Numbered from the stretch's first letter, positions 12,338 to 24,816 are shown. The stretch: 64,000 nucleotides of DNA from Rhizopus arrhizus (GCA_024220505.1 JAKZZE010000003.1:372001-436000); one strand, 5' to 3'. Notes: a model not told the origin generated them from the sequence alone. Program-made: numbers and translations.

Positions 12338-13059
12338 ATTGTACAATCATTCTTGTTAAAGAAAGGGAAGAAAAGAATTCATAATATGTAAATAAAGCCA
12401 ACATTTGCCTCACAATTGTCAACAGCAATTAAACTAGTTATTTTTTTTCTTCTTGGTCACTGACATATTCTTGAAAAAGCTTGGTTGAAACGTATTGTAT
12501 GATTATGCAATTCATAGTTTGAGTGTACATGTATCGCAACTATATTATTCTTTTTTTTATTATCTTTATTGTATAAAGTCATATTCTCACTAATTCTCTC
12601 AATTGATAAGGACATGATGAGAAATATCAGCGGTATTAACAAATACTGGATAGAAAATTGAAAGGTATTTCCTTTTAAATCATTCTCAGATAACATATTA
12701 TGTTTATGGTTTTCAGATTGCTGGTGTTTATTCTAAGTTTTCATATCTATGTATATTGATTAATGGTTTGCAATAAGCTTACTAGCATTACACTACAAGA
12801 CATAATTGTGTCGCGCTCGAGATGACATTAAATGCAATTTATAGAGTGTTTGTGGCTCGTAATAAACACAGATCTGTCAATCCCAGAACCCCGCAAGATA
12901 TAGATAAAAAACTACAATTATTTATATATTGTTCTTTTTCCTTGCACTTCTGTCTTTTCTTCATTTACATCTTTTTCGTCCAATAAAGTGTAAAGAAAAT
13001 GTTTACTACGATTGCTTTTTGAGCTGCTAGACCTTTTGCTTTGAAACAGATTTTGACTC

Positions 13060-13128
<69 letters not shown>

Positions 13129-13219
13129 CACAACTCTTTTTACTTATAAATAATAGAAAACAACAAGTTCATACAACTTTTAGCATTCCAAGCAAATCAC
13201 TGCTGTCACTGCTGATATC
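12338..13219. repeat. Intergenic DNA with a ~64-base poly-A tract (13063-13127)
   Basis: No gene is seen. The dominant feature is an uninterrupted run of adenines from about 13064 to 13127. The lysine-only and phenylalanine-only reading frames through it are artefacts of the homopolymer. A long A run directly upstream of a dead cytochrome c1 copy could suggest a retro-tail, but the pseudogene keeps intron-like gaps, which argues against that. Polymerase slippage or mis-assembly of the tract length is likely. Confidence 0.7.
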
Positions 13220-14145
13220 ATGAGTGTAACTGCCTTGAGCTGCATGTACATTGATGCTTCAGCTAGAATGGCTGATGAAAGTCTTCATGCTCCTTACTAC
13301 CCTTAGATACACAGTGATCCCCTTTCTACTTTTGATCATGCTGTGTAAGAAAGTGACAGTATGATTGGATAGCAGAAAATATGTAACAAATTTTTTATAC
13401 TTAGCATTCGTCTTGGTTATCAAGTTTACAGAGAGATTCGTTCAGTCTGCCATTCTCTGGATCGTATTGCCTGGAGAAAGTTGGTTGATATTTCTCACAC
13501 CGGAGCTGAAGCCAAGTCAATAGCCGAAGAATTTGAATATCAAGATGGTCCTGATGATAAGGATGAAATATTTACTAGACCAGGCCAGGTAAAAGATGAT
13601 TTGGAATGAAGGTGTGAAACATATACGAATATATACACTAATTTATACATAGCTTTCTAGTTACATGCCTAAACCTTATGTCACAAAGAGGCCGCACGTG
13701 CTAGCAATGTTAGTGTCCCTGCTTCTAGATCTTTCTTTGATTACTAAGGCTCGCCATAGTGGTGAGGTAATTGGGAGAAGAAGAGAAGAGAATGGATCAC
13801 AGATAAACTAAACATTGTAATAGAACTATGTCTTCTCACTTCTTACAGGTTATGTCGATGCTCCTGGAAGCATTGGGTACGTGAAGGCTTGAATTATAAT
13901 CCTTATTTCCCTGGCGGCGTCATTGTAATGACTCGTGTCTTGCATGACGGTGTTCTTGAATACGAAGATGGTGTTCCGGCTACTACTTCATAAATAGCCA
14001 AGGATATTTGTACATTCCTTGCTTGGGGTACTGAGCCTGAACACGATGATCGTAAGAAGATGGGTATGAAGATAGTCATTATCTTGACTGGTTTGACCGC
14101 TTCAAGTGGGCTCCTATTAAATCTAGAAAGGTTGTTTACAAGTAA
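13220..14145 (+). pseudogene. CYT1: Cytochrome c1 pseudogene (complex III haem subunit)
   Basis: The conceptual product follows cytochrome c1 from the ADEGLH-type segment (here MADESLHAPYYP) through TFDHAV, IRLGYQVYREIRSVCHSLDR, EEFEYQDGPDDKDE and RPGQ, then LSSYMPKPYVTK, LSLITKARHSGE, LNYNPYFPGGVIVMTRVLHD, YEDGVPATTS and [20 protein letters not shown]. It cannot work. A TAG replaces the tryptophan codon after YYP (13303-13305), and a TAA replaces the glutamine codon after PATTS (about 13990). The haem motif CxxCH has lost its first cysteine (REIRSVCH), and there is a frame break in the LLTGY(V)DAPGS region. Intron-like gaps with GT...AG ends persist, so this is a decayed gene copy or segment duplication, not a processed retrocopy. 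A functional copy is presumably elsewhere. Confidence 0.85.
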
Positions 14146-14272
14146 ATTTGTCTTACTAGCCTTACTAGTATGATACTAATATTCATTTTAGTCCTAAATA
14201 ATTTCTTTACTTTTTTCAGTACACATTTAAACAGAATAAAAATAGAGTTTTAATAAAAGCATTCAAGAAAAA

Positions 14273-17200
14273 TCAAACTCCCTTTGTCCGTGAGGATCCT
14301 GTTTTAAAGAGAGATTTAGAATCACCAGCCAAGCGTAATGCTTTTTTCTTTACCTCTTCATAACTAAGTTTGTTTGGCTTTCTCTTGACATAAATTACTC
14401 CAGATTTAATGATTGATTCACGATATCTACTTGCTTCTGCACCTACCGACAGTGGCCAATATCGGTTACTGTCAAGCTGAATAGACCTGATCAAGCTATA
14501 GTCAGGGACTACCAAGGGTGCCTCAATTTTCACTTGACGAAATTTTCTTTCTTTACCAGGCAACTGACTACCATTATCATCATATAGTTCCAGCTGTATG
14601 GGCACACGACAAGGCTTCTTGAGATCAACATCAAATGGCATCAACCAACGTGAATCAACCGCAAGAACCCAGAGGTGTCGAAAAGCCTGAAGATGATATC
14701 GATTATCTTCGGTATTGATGGGATAAAATGGATAGAATGCGCACAGGAGGCCTGCGATAGCCTCGTGCGTTGTCTTTAAAGTATATCCACCCAAACCCAC
14801 GAAAAGCAAACCGAGTGACATTGAAATGGCTATATGATTGCCATAGGATGTAGAAGATGTGGTATTGTTATACAGTTGTTGTAATCTGTGCAAGACTTGT
14901 TGATTGCCAGAACCTGCCATGGTCATCGCAGCCGCCGTACACAGAACATCAATACCTGTCTTGATAGTACATTTGGTCACACGCTGTTGTGCTGTTAAAT
15001 CAGGTGTTGTAGACAGCCGCATAAAGAAATCAAGTTTAGACAGCAGTACTTCAAGCACCTTTTCATTCTTTGACCCAGCGAAACGTAGACCAATGCAAAG
15101 ACAAGCACCAGCAATGATACTATAAATGGCCTGTTTCGACATTTCTTCATCAAGTCCCTCTTCATCTTGCTCATTCGATCTTTTCGTAATAAAATCTGGC
15201 AGCTGCCCATCAATCCACGTAGCTGTTGGCTCAATGGTGCTCCACATGATCAAGTTTTTTGCTACTACACGAAGCAGTAAGAAATCAGGTCGAACGTAAT
15301 TTAAATAACTCATTGTTTCTAAAATATCGACATGATCCGCCACCTTTTTGTTTTCTGTTTTAAGGTACATCAAACCTAGCGCGATGGTCGCACCTGGGGA
15401 GGTCACATCCAGATTCATTCTGTATTCACGGTTTTCAGAGCGATTCTTTGTAGCTGGCCCCTCCTTTGGCTGCTCGTTACTTTGGCTTTCTAGATCCACA
15501 TGTCCTGACATTAAACTGTACAACTTGTTTCGCAAATGAAGTTCTTCTATGTTTAACAGGCGATTACCAGCACCTAGAGTAATAAATCCAATCGCAAATC
15601 CGGCAGCCAGTGCACAGCCTTCATAATCAGAACCGAGATTTGAAGGATTACTGTAAGCATCTTTTTCTAATTCTTGGAGCATCGCTGTCGCCATCAAGCG
15701 ATCGCACGACTTCATGTAGACCAGGCCCATACCCAGTATGCTTGTGGCAATAATCCTTGTGGTATGTTCAAATGGGTTACTTCCTGCTGGAAGTAACGAG
15801 GGTATATGGACTGCCAAGACCTTGGTGACTTTAATATGTTTCGTGCCTCTATAGTTCACAGATGCACCTAAAATAAAGCCAAGCGAGACCTGCTCACAAG
15901 GATGTGAGATAAATCGAAACCAATGAGCTAGCGGTAGTGTCTTGAGGACACCAAGCAGACCCATGCCAAGCAGCATACCACCGTGTTCAGGAGTTAATTC
16001 CTTTGCATTACAAAAGTCAATCCATGAACCATCCACTTCGTTTCTGGGAGAGATACGAAGGCTAGAGGCAACACCGTTATGAAAATTTGGCCAGAGTAAC
16101 TCTTCAGGGGTAATGTTTTCCTCGTCTAGGTTGACAATGGTACGCAAAGGTTGAATTTTGGCTGAAAGAGTAATGGTCTCCACAGGGAGGGCCTTGGTAA
16201 GGTCAGGAATATGCGTGCCAAAGGCATATATGCCTCTTCCCATCGAAAGTGCAAGTGTCCTTTGAATAACATTTAAAACTTGTTTTTGATGTTCTTCAGC
16301 CAAATCATCATCCCTGTGAAAAAAGAAATAGGTAATAAGAGCTAAAACTATAAATGTTGCATTTTTTTTTTTTTCTTTACGATAAATCAGGTCTTTCGGG
16401 TACGTAATGGTCAGGAACTCTTGTAGCATCCAACATGATTCTAACTTTATCTATAAGCCCATCAAAACCGAATCTAAGCCGTTCAATCCCTGCACTCAGT
16501 GTGTCTGATTTAAAAGTATATTCATTATTCAAAACAATTTGGTCTTTCATTAGTTCTTTCATACTGACTCTTTTTTCAGAGTTCTAACACGCAGTATTGT
16601 AAGTACTACTACCAACTTTTTTTTTGTTTTTTTTTACCTCAAAAAAATCCAACTTGAATATATCAATATTTGGGTCACATCTTGTTACTTTGGTTTCTAA
16701 TTGCTTGTACATATCATTTCTTCCGATAAGCATATATGTTTCATTTGGCCAATCAGTTGAAGGATTTGATTTTATCTGATTGAGAATTTCCCGAATAGGT
16801 GAAGCGATTATATCATCCAACATTTCAATATCGTGTCTTGTTATTCCTTCAGATATCATACGATTTAACAAAGCTCCTTTATCACTGGAAGCATCATTAA
16901 CAAAGCCATAAATAGACCAAAGGCGTTTTATAGTGTGAGCATAGGTGTTTGCATAGTGGACTAAAGTGGGTTCTAACGCGTTAACACCAAATGAACTCAA
17001 GAGTGTGGGCTTGGACAGAGTATCGGATGTCATTTCATGTAAACAAATTTGAATATTCGGAGGTTCAATAAAAATATCTCTGGTCTCTTCATCAACAAGC
17101 TCTACTGCAGTATATGATAAGCATCATCCAAATTTCATCAAATTCAAAAAAGCTACTTACATGGATGGACAAAATCTACACTGAGACCTTGAGACTCATA

Positions 17201-19335
17201 GTAACCAACCCACTCTTCGTTGTTTAAAATGACAGAGCACTGAAGCAACAGATAACCTAATGCCCTTGCATGCATCATGGTTGGCTTCTTTATTCTATAT
17301 TCTTCGTAAACAACATGCAGATTATGAAAAATCTCGGAAAAGGCGGTCAGGGATAGCTGAATGCGATCTTTACTTGCTTCAATTGCCTTTGCTATCCATG
17401 AAATTGGCATTGGATCATCATCATTAAATAAAGAGTCTTGACTGCTATCCGAGGAGCTGCAAGAAATTTCACTGATTGTTCTTTTAGTTAATGGGTCGTT
17501 TGTTCTTCTTCGCTTGAGTTTTAGATGTGACAGTAATATTACCACAAAGATTTTCCATTCATTTACATACATGTCAGAGGGCTGTTGTAAAAAGAAGCAT
17601 GCATCTAAAAAGCACCTCCAAATTCTTGGAAAATCATTTGTAGAACCACAATCAACAGCAATTAAGCATTCCCGTACCAAAGAGGAGCGTGGTCGAAGGT
17701 CAAGTTGAAATCGGTACATCTCATTATTATCGTATTGAATTGTGAACCGATCATAAAGCGAATCTAATAGTTTGACTGGCACGGCATCACCTGGCAGCTT
17801 GATGGTAAATTTATCAATTGATCTATCAATGTACAATCGCAAGTTATTTTCAGGATCTATCATCAACAGATCGATATGTCTATCTCTCGTAGCATATACA
17901 GGAGCAGCAAATTTGGCAAATGCCTTAAACGCGATGCAGCGATTAGTTGAGCATGATGCCATATCCAGATTGATAAGCTGGAGGTAGCCCAATGAATGAT
18001 TTAGAATACATACAAGCTCTTGACCGTGTAAGTCATGCACCAAGAAGGCTTTTGATTCTATTATTCCTAAGCCTTTTAATTTTGTACTTGTTCTAAAAAA
18101 AATTAGACACTATGCAAAAAACCTTTTATATAAACTATACCTTTGCGTATGTGTTTCCTTCCATAACAATCGTATTGATATCTCACTAGGATCCAATATC
18201 TCATTATATATAGCTTTTTCTACTTCGTCCTCTAGCAAGGTATCTTCATCAGAATGGTAGCCTTCTTGAAATAGTTTAACTCCATGCAGCATTCGCTGTC
18301 TCTTTTTGGCTGCACTATTTTCTGGCAGGGTTTCTTTGTGTCGTTTTTTGGAAAGAGCAAGAGAGCGAGTTGAAGGGTTATTTTCAGTTTGATTTGGCAC
18401 TTTTCCTTTATTCTTTCTTCGATCGTACGTCCAAACATAATGTCTTTTATCATTCATATTTAAAGTAACAATCACAGGTAGCCTTCCACTGTTTGAGGCA
18501 CTTGTAGTTGCAAAAAGAACTTTTTGTGGGTCCGTAAATGGCAAGGGTAAAGTCGAAGCGCCGATACGATTCATATCCTTTGATCTTACTGGACATGCTT
18601 CTCTTAGTGGATTGGTAATGGTTACAAAGGAGGATGTCATCTCAAAGCCATCACTCGGTGTCTTTGTGAGTCGTGATCGTGGCAATTTGGAACTCATCAG
18701 TGTAGACTGAACGAGAGCTGGCTTTGCTTTTCTCTTCCTGTCTAATTTGGGCATATAACTTCGGCTGATGATCAATCCAATATCCAAAGGTACTACTTCA
18801 CCAATATCGAATGGTACATGGCAAGTGATGCTCGTTGCTTCCTCTCTGCATATTATTATATAATCTTTGAATACGACACATAATGCTTTATAGTGTTCTG
18901 ATTGGCTACTCTCATCGCTGCTATCACCTTTGCTCTCCTCTTCCGTCGTACCTGTTGCCTGCTTACCGACTTTAAACGCGTCAACAAAGAATTGAGCAAA
19001 CAATACTTTTTGAATGGCTTGTGGTTCCAAACTGTAATCCAGTGTTTTGACTACATAACCTCCTCGACTCCAAACAACAGTTCTTCCATGCACGTATGCT
19101 TCTTGATCAAGACGTAGCGCATCTTGACACTGTAAATCTTTTTCGGTTATTTGATTGCTAATCAAGTTGGAATTGAACAAATGAAAAAAGGGTTTTATAG
19201 GTGGTGGATTGGGTTGTCCAATAATCAGAGCTGAAAAGTCTATAGCTGGATTTGTTGCATTGTCATTTATTAGATAATCTTTGTCATTTAAAAACTTTTT
19301 CCAAATGGTTCAAATTTCCCAAGTTCTAACAACAT
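14273..19335 (-). CDS. APC1: Anaphase-promoting complex subunit 1, with one frame break and a missing C-terminus
   Basis: APC1 is the largest scaffold of the APC/C ubiquitin ligase. The probable ATG at 19333-19335 gives MLLELGKFEPFGKSF, matching the family start. One base is then missing in the A5 run 19290-19294, and the other frame continues with LNDKDYLINDN. An N-terminal beta-propeller-like region follows (AYVHGRTVVWSRGG; LLWKETHTQR), then middle exons (17153-18043 and 16584-17093) and the proteasome/cyclosome repeats of the last exon. Those repeats include GGMLLGMGLLGVLKTLPLAH, CALAAGFAIGFITLGAGN, DVTSPGATIALGLMYLKTEN, IAGACLCIGLRFAGS and GLLFVGLGGYTL, followed by NRYHLQAFRHLWVLAVDSRW. 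The product ends soon after GVIYVKRKPNKLSYEE, about 200 residues earlier than human APC1. The stop lies 128 bp from the cytochrome c1 pseudogene. Introns are short and in phase. Confidence 0.9.
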
Positions 19336-20925
19336 TTTAAAGTGAACATAAAAAAAAAAAGAGAATTTTCATAAAATACAACTTTATTCAGACACTTTAG
19401 TCACAAGCATGATGATTATAAAGAAAAGTTTAATTAAAAGGTAGAGAGTAGAAAATGATGTAGAGTGGAATAGATAAATCAAATGTTTTAAATCCTCCTT
19501 CGTAGTAACTTTAGTAGTAGGATCAAATATAAAATACTTACCCAACAAATCAATCGTGTATCTTCTCCCTTATTCTAAATTGATCACCTTCAATTTTTCA
19601 CTTTACAATAAACCCATTTCCTTTTTTTTTTTTTTTTTTTTTTTTTTTTGTCAGTGATTCATTTATGTAGAATACCAATCAAACTGATAGGACTAACGCG
19701 TATTAAATGAACTAAATCAGCTTGAAGAATAGTTTTTTTTTTTTTTTTTTAATCTTATCATTCACTTGGTCAATATCCAGTAAAACAAAACAAATTTAAA
19801 GAATGATTGTAAGGATTCTATCTTGGTTAAAGAACTGATGATTAGAGACTATTAAATCTAAATTGTTTGATAGCCTCATCAAAGCTTTTTATGATCTTAC
19901 AATCTGATAAAACTCACAAATCAGCTATTGCCAACAAGTAGAATACCAACCTAAGCTTTTAATCATGCTTACAGCCTCCATTTTTTTTAAAAAAAAGAAA
20001 AAAGAAATGATGTTTTCTCTTTCTTTCTTCACCATCTAAATAAGTTACAGGTACTGTTTGTTATAGATCAAAAATGCTCTCAGATTAAACAAAGATGCCA
20101 ACAGTGAAACATAAGGTGGATGATTCACTCTTTTCATACAAATGGACTATAGAAATTGAGATTTAATGCCGACTTTATTAATGAACAATAATGCTTAATG
20201 TAATACATGTAAGCATCCTCTAATGAAAGTGGGGAATTTATCAACAAAAGAAAAATATGGACTTCATTTTTTCATAAAAATCAGAAAAAAATATTAATAA
20301 TAGAATAGACATATTCAAAAGTCAACTACTTTATTATCCCTAAATGTTTAAAAGTGATTCTTTTGGCTACTTTAACAAACAGACGCGACATTGGATAATC
20401 AATTATAATCTACAAAGTAAAGCTACACAAGAAAAAAAAAAAAAAAAGTGAATGTTTGTACTACTATTCATTTTATTATTATGAAAAAGAAGCTTGTTTA
20501 TTTTAAGTTTTTTTTTTTTTTTTTTTTTTTGTTATTCTTTGTTGTTGTGCAATAAAACAAAATGTACTAGTCAAGCACGATACAACTCTTTTCCTTTCCC
20601 CCCCCCCAAAAAAAAATACTAGACACACACACACATACACAGTTTCTCAGGAGGCTACATTTTTTTACGGGTAAAAAAAAATAAAAAAAACCTCCTTATC
20701 GTAGTGTTCTTGCGTGTTTTATTTATTAATTTTGATAGGAAAAAAAAAATAAAAATAAATGAATCATTCCCTCTTTTTTTTTCTCTCTCTCTCTCCCTCA
20801 ATAATTAAAAGGTTAATTTAACTTTAATAAAGTAGTATTTTTATTTTATTTTTTATTAGAAAAAAAAAAAGGATTTACTTGTCTTTTTTTTTTTTTTTTT
20901 GCAAGATGGAAAAAAAAATATGAAA
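19336..20925. other. Homopolymer-rich intergenic region
   Basis: No gene is recognised between APC1 and the HMG-box gene. The stretch holds many long T and A runs, for example 19621-19649, 19733-19751 and 20509-20530, plus an ACACACAC run at 20622-20638 and a CT-rich run at 20781-20798. Part of it must be the 3' untranslated region of the HMG-box gene. The extent of the homopolymers makes this stretch hard to sequence and assemble. Confidence 0.6.
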
Positions 20926-21404
20926 TTAAGATTGCTATAAATTGTTGTTGTGAGTTTACTTTTTTTTTTTTTTTTTTAAAAAAATAATAAACTTACAGCA
21001 GCCTTTTCATCTTCATAACGCTTCTTGTCATCTTCTGCCTTTTTAAGATAAGGCTATGATTTTATGAGTCATTTATTGAGCATTTAAAAAAAAAAAAGTA
21101 TCAAGCTTACCTTCTTTTCTTCTTCAGACAAAGCCTTCCATCTTTCACCAAGAATTTTACCAATTTCACCTAATATCATATTGAATTGATATTTGATTTT
21201 ATTTTAACAACCATTTGACTTACCAAAGGAAGCCTTAGGATTTTCTTCCTTTACATTTGGACGTTGATCCTGAGAGAAGAACATATATGCGGATAAACCA
21301 CGTTTGGGAGCAGAGGGATCCTTCTTTGAACGACGAGCCTTCTTGGTATCATTATCATCCTTGGCAGCACGTTTAGCAGTAACTTTAGTAGTTTCTTTAC
21401 CCAT
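20926..21404 (-). CDS. HMG-box chromatin protein, NHP6/HMGB type
   Basis: The start ATG at 21402-21404 opens [15 protein letters not shown] and a basic leader ([20 protein letters not shown]), then [20 protein letters not shown], the first helix of an HMG box. Exon 2 (about 21113-21171) continues with [20 protein letters not shown], and exon 3 (about 21001-21053) with [19 protein letters not shown]. This is a single-box protein of about 95 residues, like yeast Nhp6A, which binds DNA without sequence preference, bends it, and assists FACT and remodellers. The 3' end is uncertain. Either a GTAAGT donor leads to a tiny last exon ending at the TAA at 20926-20928, or translation runs on for six codons to a stop at about 20983. 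Exceptionally T-rich DNA follows. Confidence 0.88.
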
Positions 21405-21701
21405 CTAAGGAAAATTATTAGAGCCACACATAATAAATTTCAAAGAACGCGTATAGGCTCACATACTTTTTTTTTTTTACAGTGATTAAAATTTAATACT
21501 GTGTGTGTGTTTGTGTGTGTGTAAGAGAAGAGAGAAGCGCAAAAAAAAAAGCGGAGAGATTTTTAAGTGCGTGTGAGAGTGAAATTGGGCATACGTTGCA
21601 TGCCTGAACCAATCATGGCATTTGAAAAAATAATTTTCAGACAGTCACCTATTTCACTCTGCACATGTGGCTTTACCCGGGTAAGCTCTGATTATCAAGC
21701 G

Positions 21702-21734
<33 letters not shown>

Positions 21735-22109
21735 AACGTGATTTATGAGAACGTATGATCTGTCTCACATAAAGAAGATTGGTTTATACTCCACTCTTTA
21801 TCACTCACTTTAATATCCTTTCATATAATGTATTCCTTTACAACTTTTTTTTATTTTTTATTTTTTTAATTTTCTAAGTGCGACGCTATTAATAGAATAT
21901 TGTTGTGCTTCAGCATGTATGAGATGGTACAGTAGGGCTGGTAAATTTTGTCAGTTTGAAGAACTTCGTTTAGCAAAAAAACAAATGTCGTTTCCAGAAA
22001 AATAAATGTCACTAACCTAAATGAAGATTTCGTTTAGTACATTTATTGTTGTCACTTTGTACTTGTTTTAATACAATACCTGTATTAAATGACCAGAACG
22101 ATAACCTAC
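21405..22109. repeat. Simple repeats upstream of the HMG-box gene
   Basis: A GT microsatellite lies at about 21500-21522 (GTGTGTGTGTTTGTGTGTGT) and a purine-rich AGAGAAGAGAGAAG run just after it, within 150 bp of the HMG-box start, so both may belong to its promoter or leader. An uninterrupted A run occupies about 21702-21731. The rest is AT-rich without a gene. The right part, from about 21900, may be the flank of the Fanzor pseudogene. Confidence 0.6.
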
Positions 22110-24816
22110 GTGGTGAATTTTTTACTTTTGTTCTACTTAAAGATGATCAATCTAAAGGATATTTTCTGGTGAAAAGGCTAGGGCGTTTGTCAGTCTTTCT
22201 CAAACTATTTAGGATCTTGAGAAAATTCAATACGACTGCTCGATCGCGATTCCAAAGTCTTCTTTTTATTCTTGTGGTTTGTTGTTTAAGACATGAGTGG
22301 CTCTTACATCTAGTACTGCATTAGTTATCAAGAATTAATCTATTTTTTTTTATTCTTCTTCTTTGGATTACCTCAGCAAACCATTGCATAGCATGTCTGG
22401 CTTCTTTTTCCGTTGGTAAGGGCGAGGTTTTGGCTCGGTTTTGAATTTTTCTAATTCATTTTCACAGGTTGGGTAATAGGATGATGTTTTGTATTCATTG
22501 ATTAAGCAGACAACAAACCCGTTGTTCTTTAACATCCTGATTAACCCCTTGCTTCTTGTCGGTTCTTGATACTTGACATTAGGGGCGGACTAATATCCAA
22601 AAATTAAGACAGCATCTTGGCCAAACTTTGCTTTTAAGCTATGCTCATTCTGATCAAAGAAGAGTTTACTTGAAAACTTCATTTTTCGAAAAGGTAAAAA
22701 TTGTAGCTTTCTAATGCTGTACTGATAGTCTTTTTGTAATTGCTTTGCTGTGGTCGTAGACACATCTCTTTTGCCAGCCCTAGAACTTTGCTTTTCTCAC
22801 TATCATCTAGCCTTTCTGAAATATGCTTTTGTTGTAGCATTGTTTGTAGGTAGATGGCATACAGTTGAGACTTTACAGAGCTATCAGTAGAGTAATTCTC
22901 AGGTTGAGGGAAAAACCACGGATTCTTGCTATGAACAGATTTCCATAATACAAATTACATTTTTGGTCGACTCGAAAGTCAAATTCGGATTCAGGGAAAT
23001 ATGTTTCTTTAGACTTTGTTGTCTCGTTTCCATAATATTCGTACAAAGTGGCTTTTACTGATCCTCTTGTTTTAATATACTGTACAAACTTTTTCAAGTC
23101 TACAAAGTTGGATTCAGATCTAGAAAGGATTGCTTTGGCTTTCTGGACCACAAAAGGTTGAGTACGCTTTCTTAAATATCTAAAGTGCCTTGAATACTTT
23201 GAGCGGCTGTTCTTGGTAAATATAAGTGTTTGTTTTTCTTCAACAATACTGGTTTCTTTCATGCAGTAGATCAAGTCCCGCCTTCCAGGGCCTATCAAGA
23301 CACACTTGCCTTTAGTGCTCTTTAAGTCGGCTTGACTTAATCCTTTAATATGCTCTGTTTGATTACCGTCCACTTTCTTTTCAGCGTTGGTTTTAGGCGA
23401 CTTTCTGCTTGTATCAGTATTTTGCTTTATTATGCAGACAATGACTCTATCTGTTTCGAGAATCCCTTGGAACCGCAAAGACTTTTGAAATCCTTGATGC
23501 TTGAACGCCTTTTTATTTAGGTCTACGACGGCACCCCATGTCCCAAGCTTGCTTCCTGTTTTTGGGTTCTTTTTGCTCTTGAGAACATGGTAATGGATTA
23601 TTTTGTTATTCAACGTCATGTAGCAAGGAACAAAGGTGGTACGTAGCGGGAAACAAGCAAACTGTTTCGTCTGTTCAGCTTCAGACAGTCCAGCAAGTCT
23701 GAAGAAGGCTTTGAAATGACTTTCTGGGCTAGCCATAACGTCATAGTAAATCGAGTTCACTTGAAAAGTGTAGTCCTCTGGGTAACTTGAGAGAAAACCA
23801 TTTAAATGAGCTTTGATGTTATTATAGTAGGCTGTTTGGATCATCGTACACTCGTACAGGGTTATTTGCTGAGCAGATGGTAAGTTGGGGGGGAGTATAA
23901 CCAGAGTCTTCAAAGTAAGCTTCTTTATATTTTGATATCAACCGCGTATAGTTTTTTGTCATATCCTTCAGTCTTGTGTTATTTCCACCCTTTGAGAGAA
24001 CAAGGCTCAGAAAAACTTCAACAATGAAATATTTTGTCACAAAGTTGTTCAGTGCAAAATCTTCATTTGTTGCCAGTTCTTGTAAATATATGTACTTTGT
24101 GAAGGCAAAGGTATGTGTAACTAGTAAGTTGGTAGTGTGAACCAAATCATAAAATAGCTGTAAATATGCCGGTTTCCAAATATTTTTTACAGTCGTTTTA
24201 ATTGTCATCACACGCTTGCTTATCTTCTTAGAGCCTTCTTTAATGTCATTTGCCTTATCAACAGGCACAGGACAAAAACTTGACAGAAGTTGCAGCTGAC
24301 TTGAAAGCAGTTGGAACAGGTTTACTAGGCTTGAGGGAAGTTAGACTTGTTTTAGAAGCAGTTGTGCTTGACTCCACAGCAGCAGAAGTTGACTTGGTAA
24401 CACAAAAAGCAGACTTGGTTGATTCACTCAAAAAGGGTCTTTTGACGACAGGTGTATCAAAACAGTCACTGCTATATTCAAGATCATAGTCATCAAGAGT
24501 GATCTTATTGAACATGATAGTTTCATCTGTTGTAGAGATACTAGTACTACTTATAGTAGTAACTTCAGAATCTGTAGCTTTTCCTTTGCCTTTAAGTCTC
24601 TTTTGTGGTCCACTCTGTGGAGTATTTTCCTACCTATGATGGGGTTTCATACGTTAGACCAGCTGTTTACCTACGTCAAATTTGACAATGCAACTTACTT
24701 TTTCTTTTTCTAGCTGTTACAACGGGTTGTAAATCATCGTCTGAGTTGTCTTCTACATATAGTTCAAACGAGTTTATAGTAATATCAATTTTGTGATCAG
24801 TAACATTTCGATCCAT
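22110..24816 (-). pseudogene. Decayed Fanzor (TnpB-like RNA-guided nuclease)
   Basis: Reading leftwards from the ATG at 24814-24816, the conceptual protein has an acidic leader (MDRNVTDHKIDITINSFELY), a Ser/Thr/Lys-rich segment, and the N-terminal helical region (DLVHTTNLLVTHTFAFTKYI). A recognition-lobe-like region follows (YTFQVNSIYYDVMASPESHF), then the nuclease core. RuvC-I reads KCVLIGPGRRDLIYCM, where active relatives have DPG, so the catalytic aspartate is glycine. The second core motif is KAKFGQDAVLIFGY, then TAG, then SAPNVKYQEPTRSKG. The zinc-finger part is NEYKTSSYYPTCENEL, later LRCKSH-CLK and RRLWNRDRA, where the RuvC-III aspartate is kept. At least two frame shifts and several stops occur. 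No clear terminal inverted repeats were found. It belongs to the same broad family as the 44.8-47.4 kb gene but a clearly different subgroup. Confidence 0.8.

Noticed and set aside
12918..13223. Reading frames with long runs of phenylalanine or lysine
   Set aside because: They are translations of the poly-A/T tract at 13064-13127 in both directions, not genes.
13220..14145. Functional cytochrome c1 gene or processed retrocopy
   Set aside because: Two nonsense codons and the lost haem cysteine rule out function. Intron-like gaps and no 3' poly-A tail rule out a simple retrocopy.
19290..19294. Programmed ribosomal frameshift in APC1
   Set aside because: No slippery heptamer with a known role is present, and the same kind of one-base loss recurs in RTF2 and transposons. 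Sequence error or mutation explains it better.
22046..22324. Plus-strand reading frame of 92 residues
   Set aside because: The opposite strand encodes the zinc-ribbon and RuvC-III end of the decayed Fanzor; the plus-strand frame has no homology.
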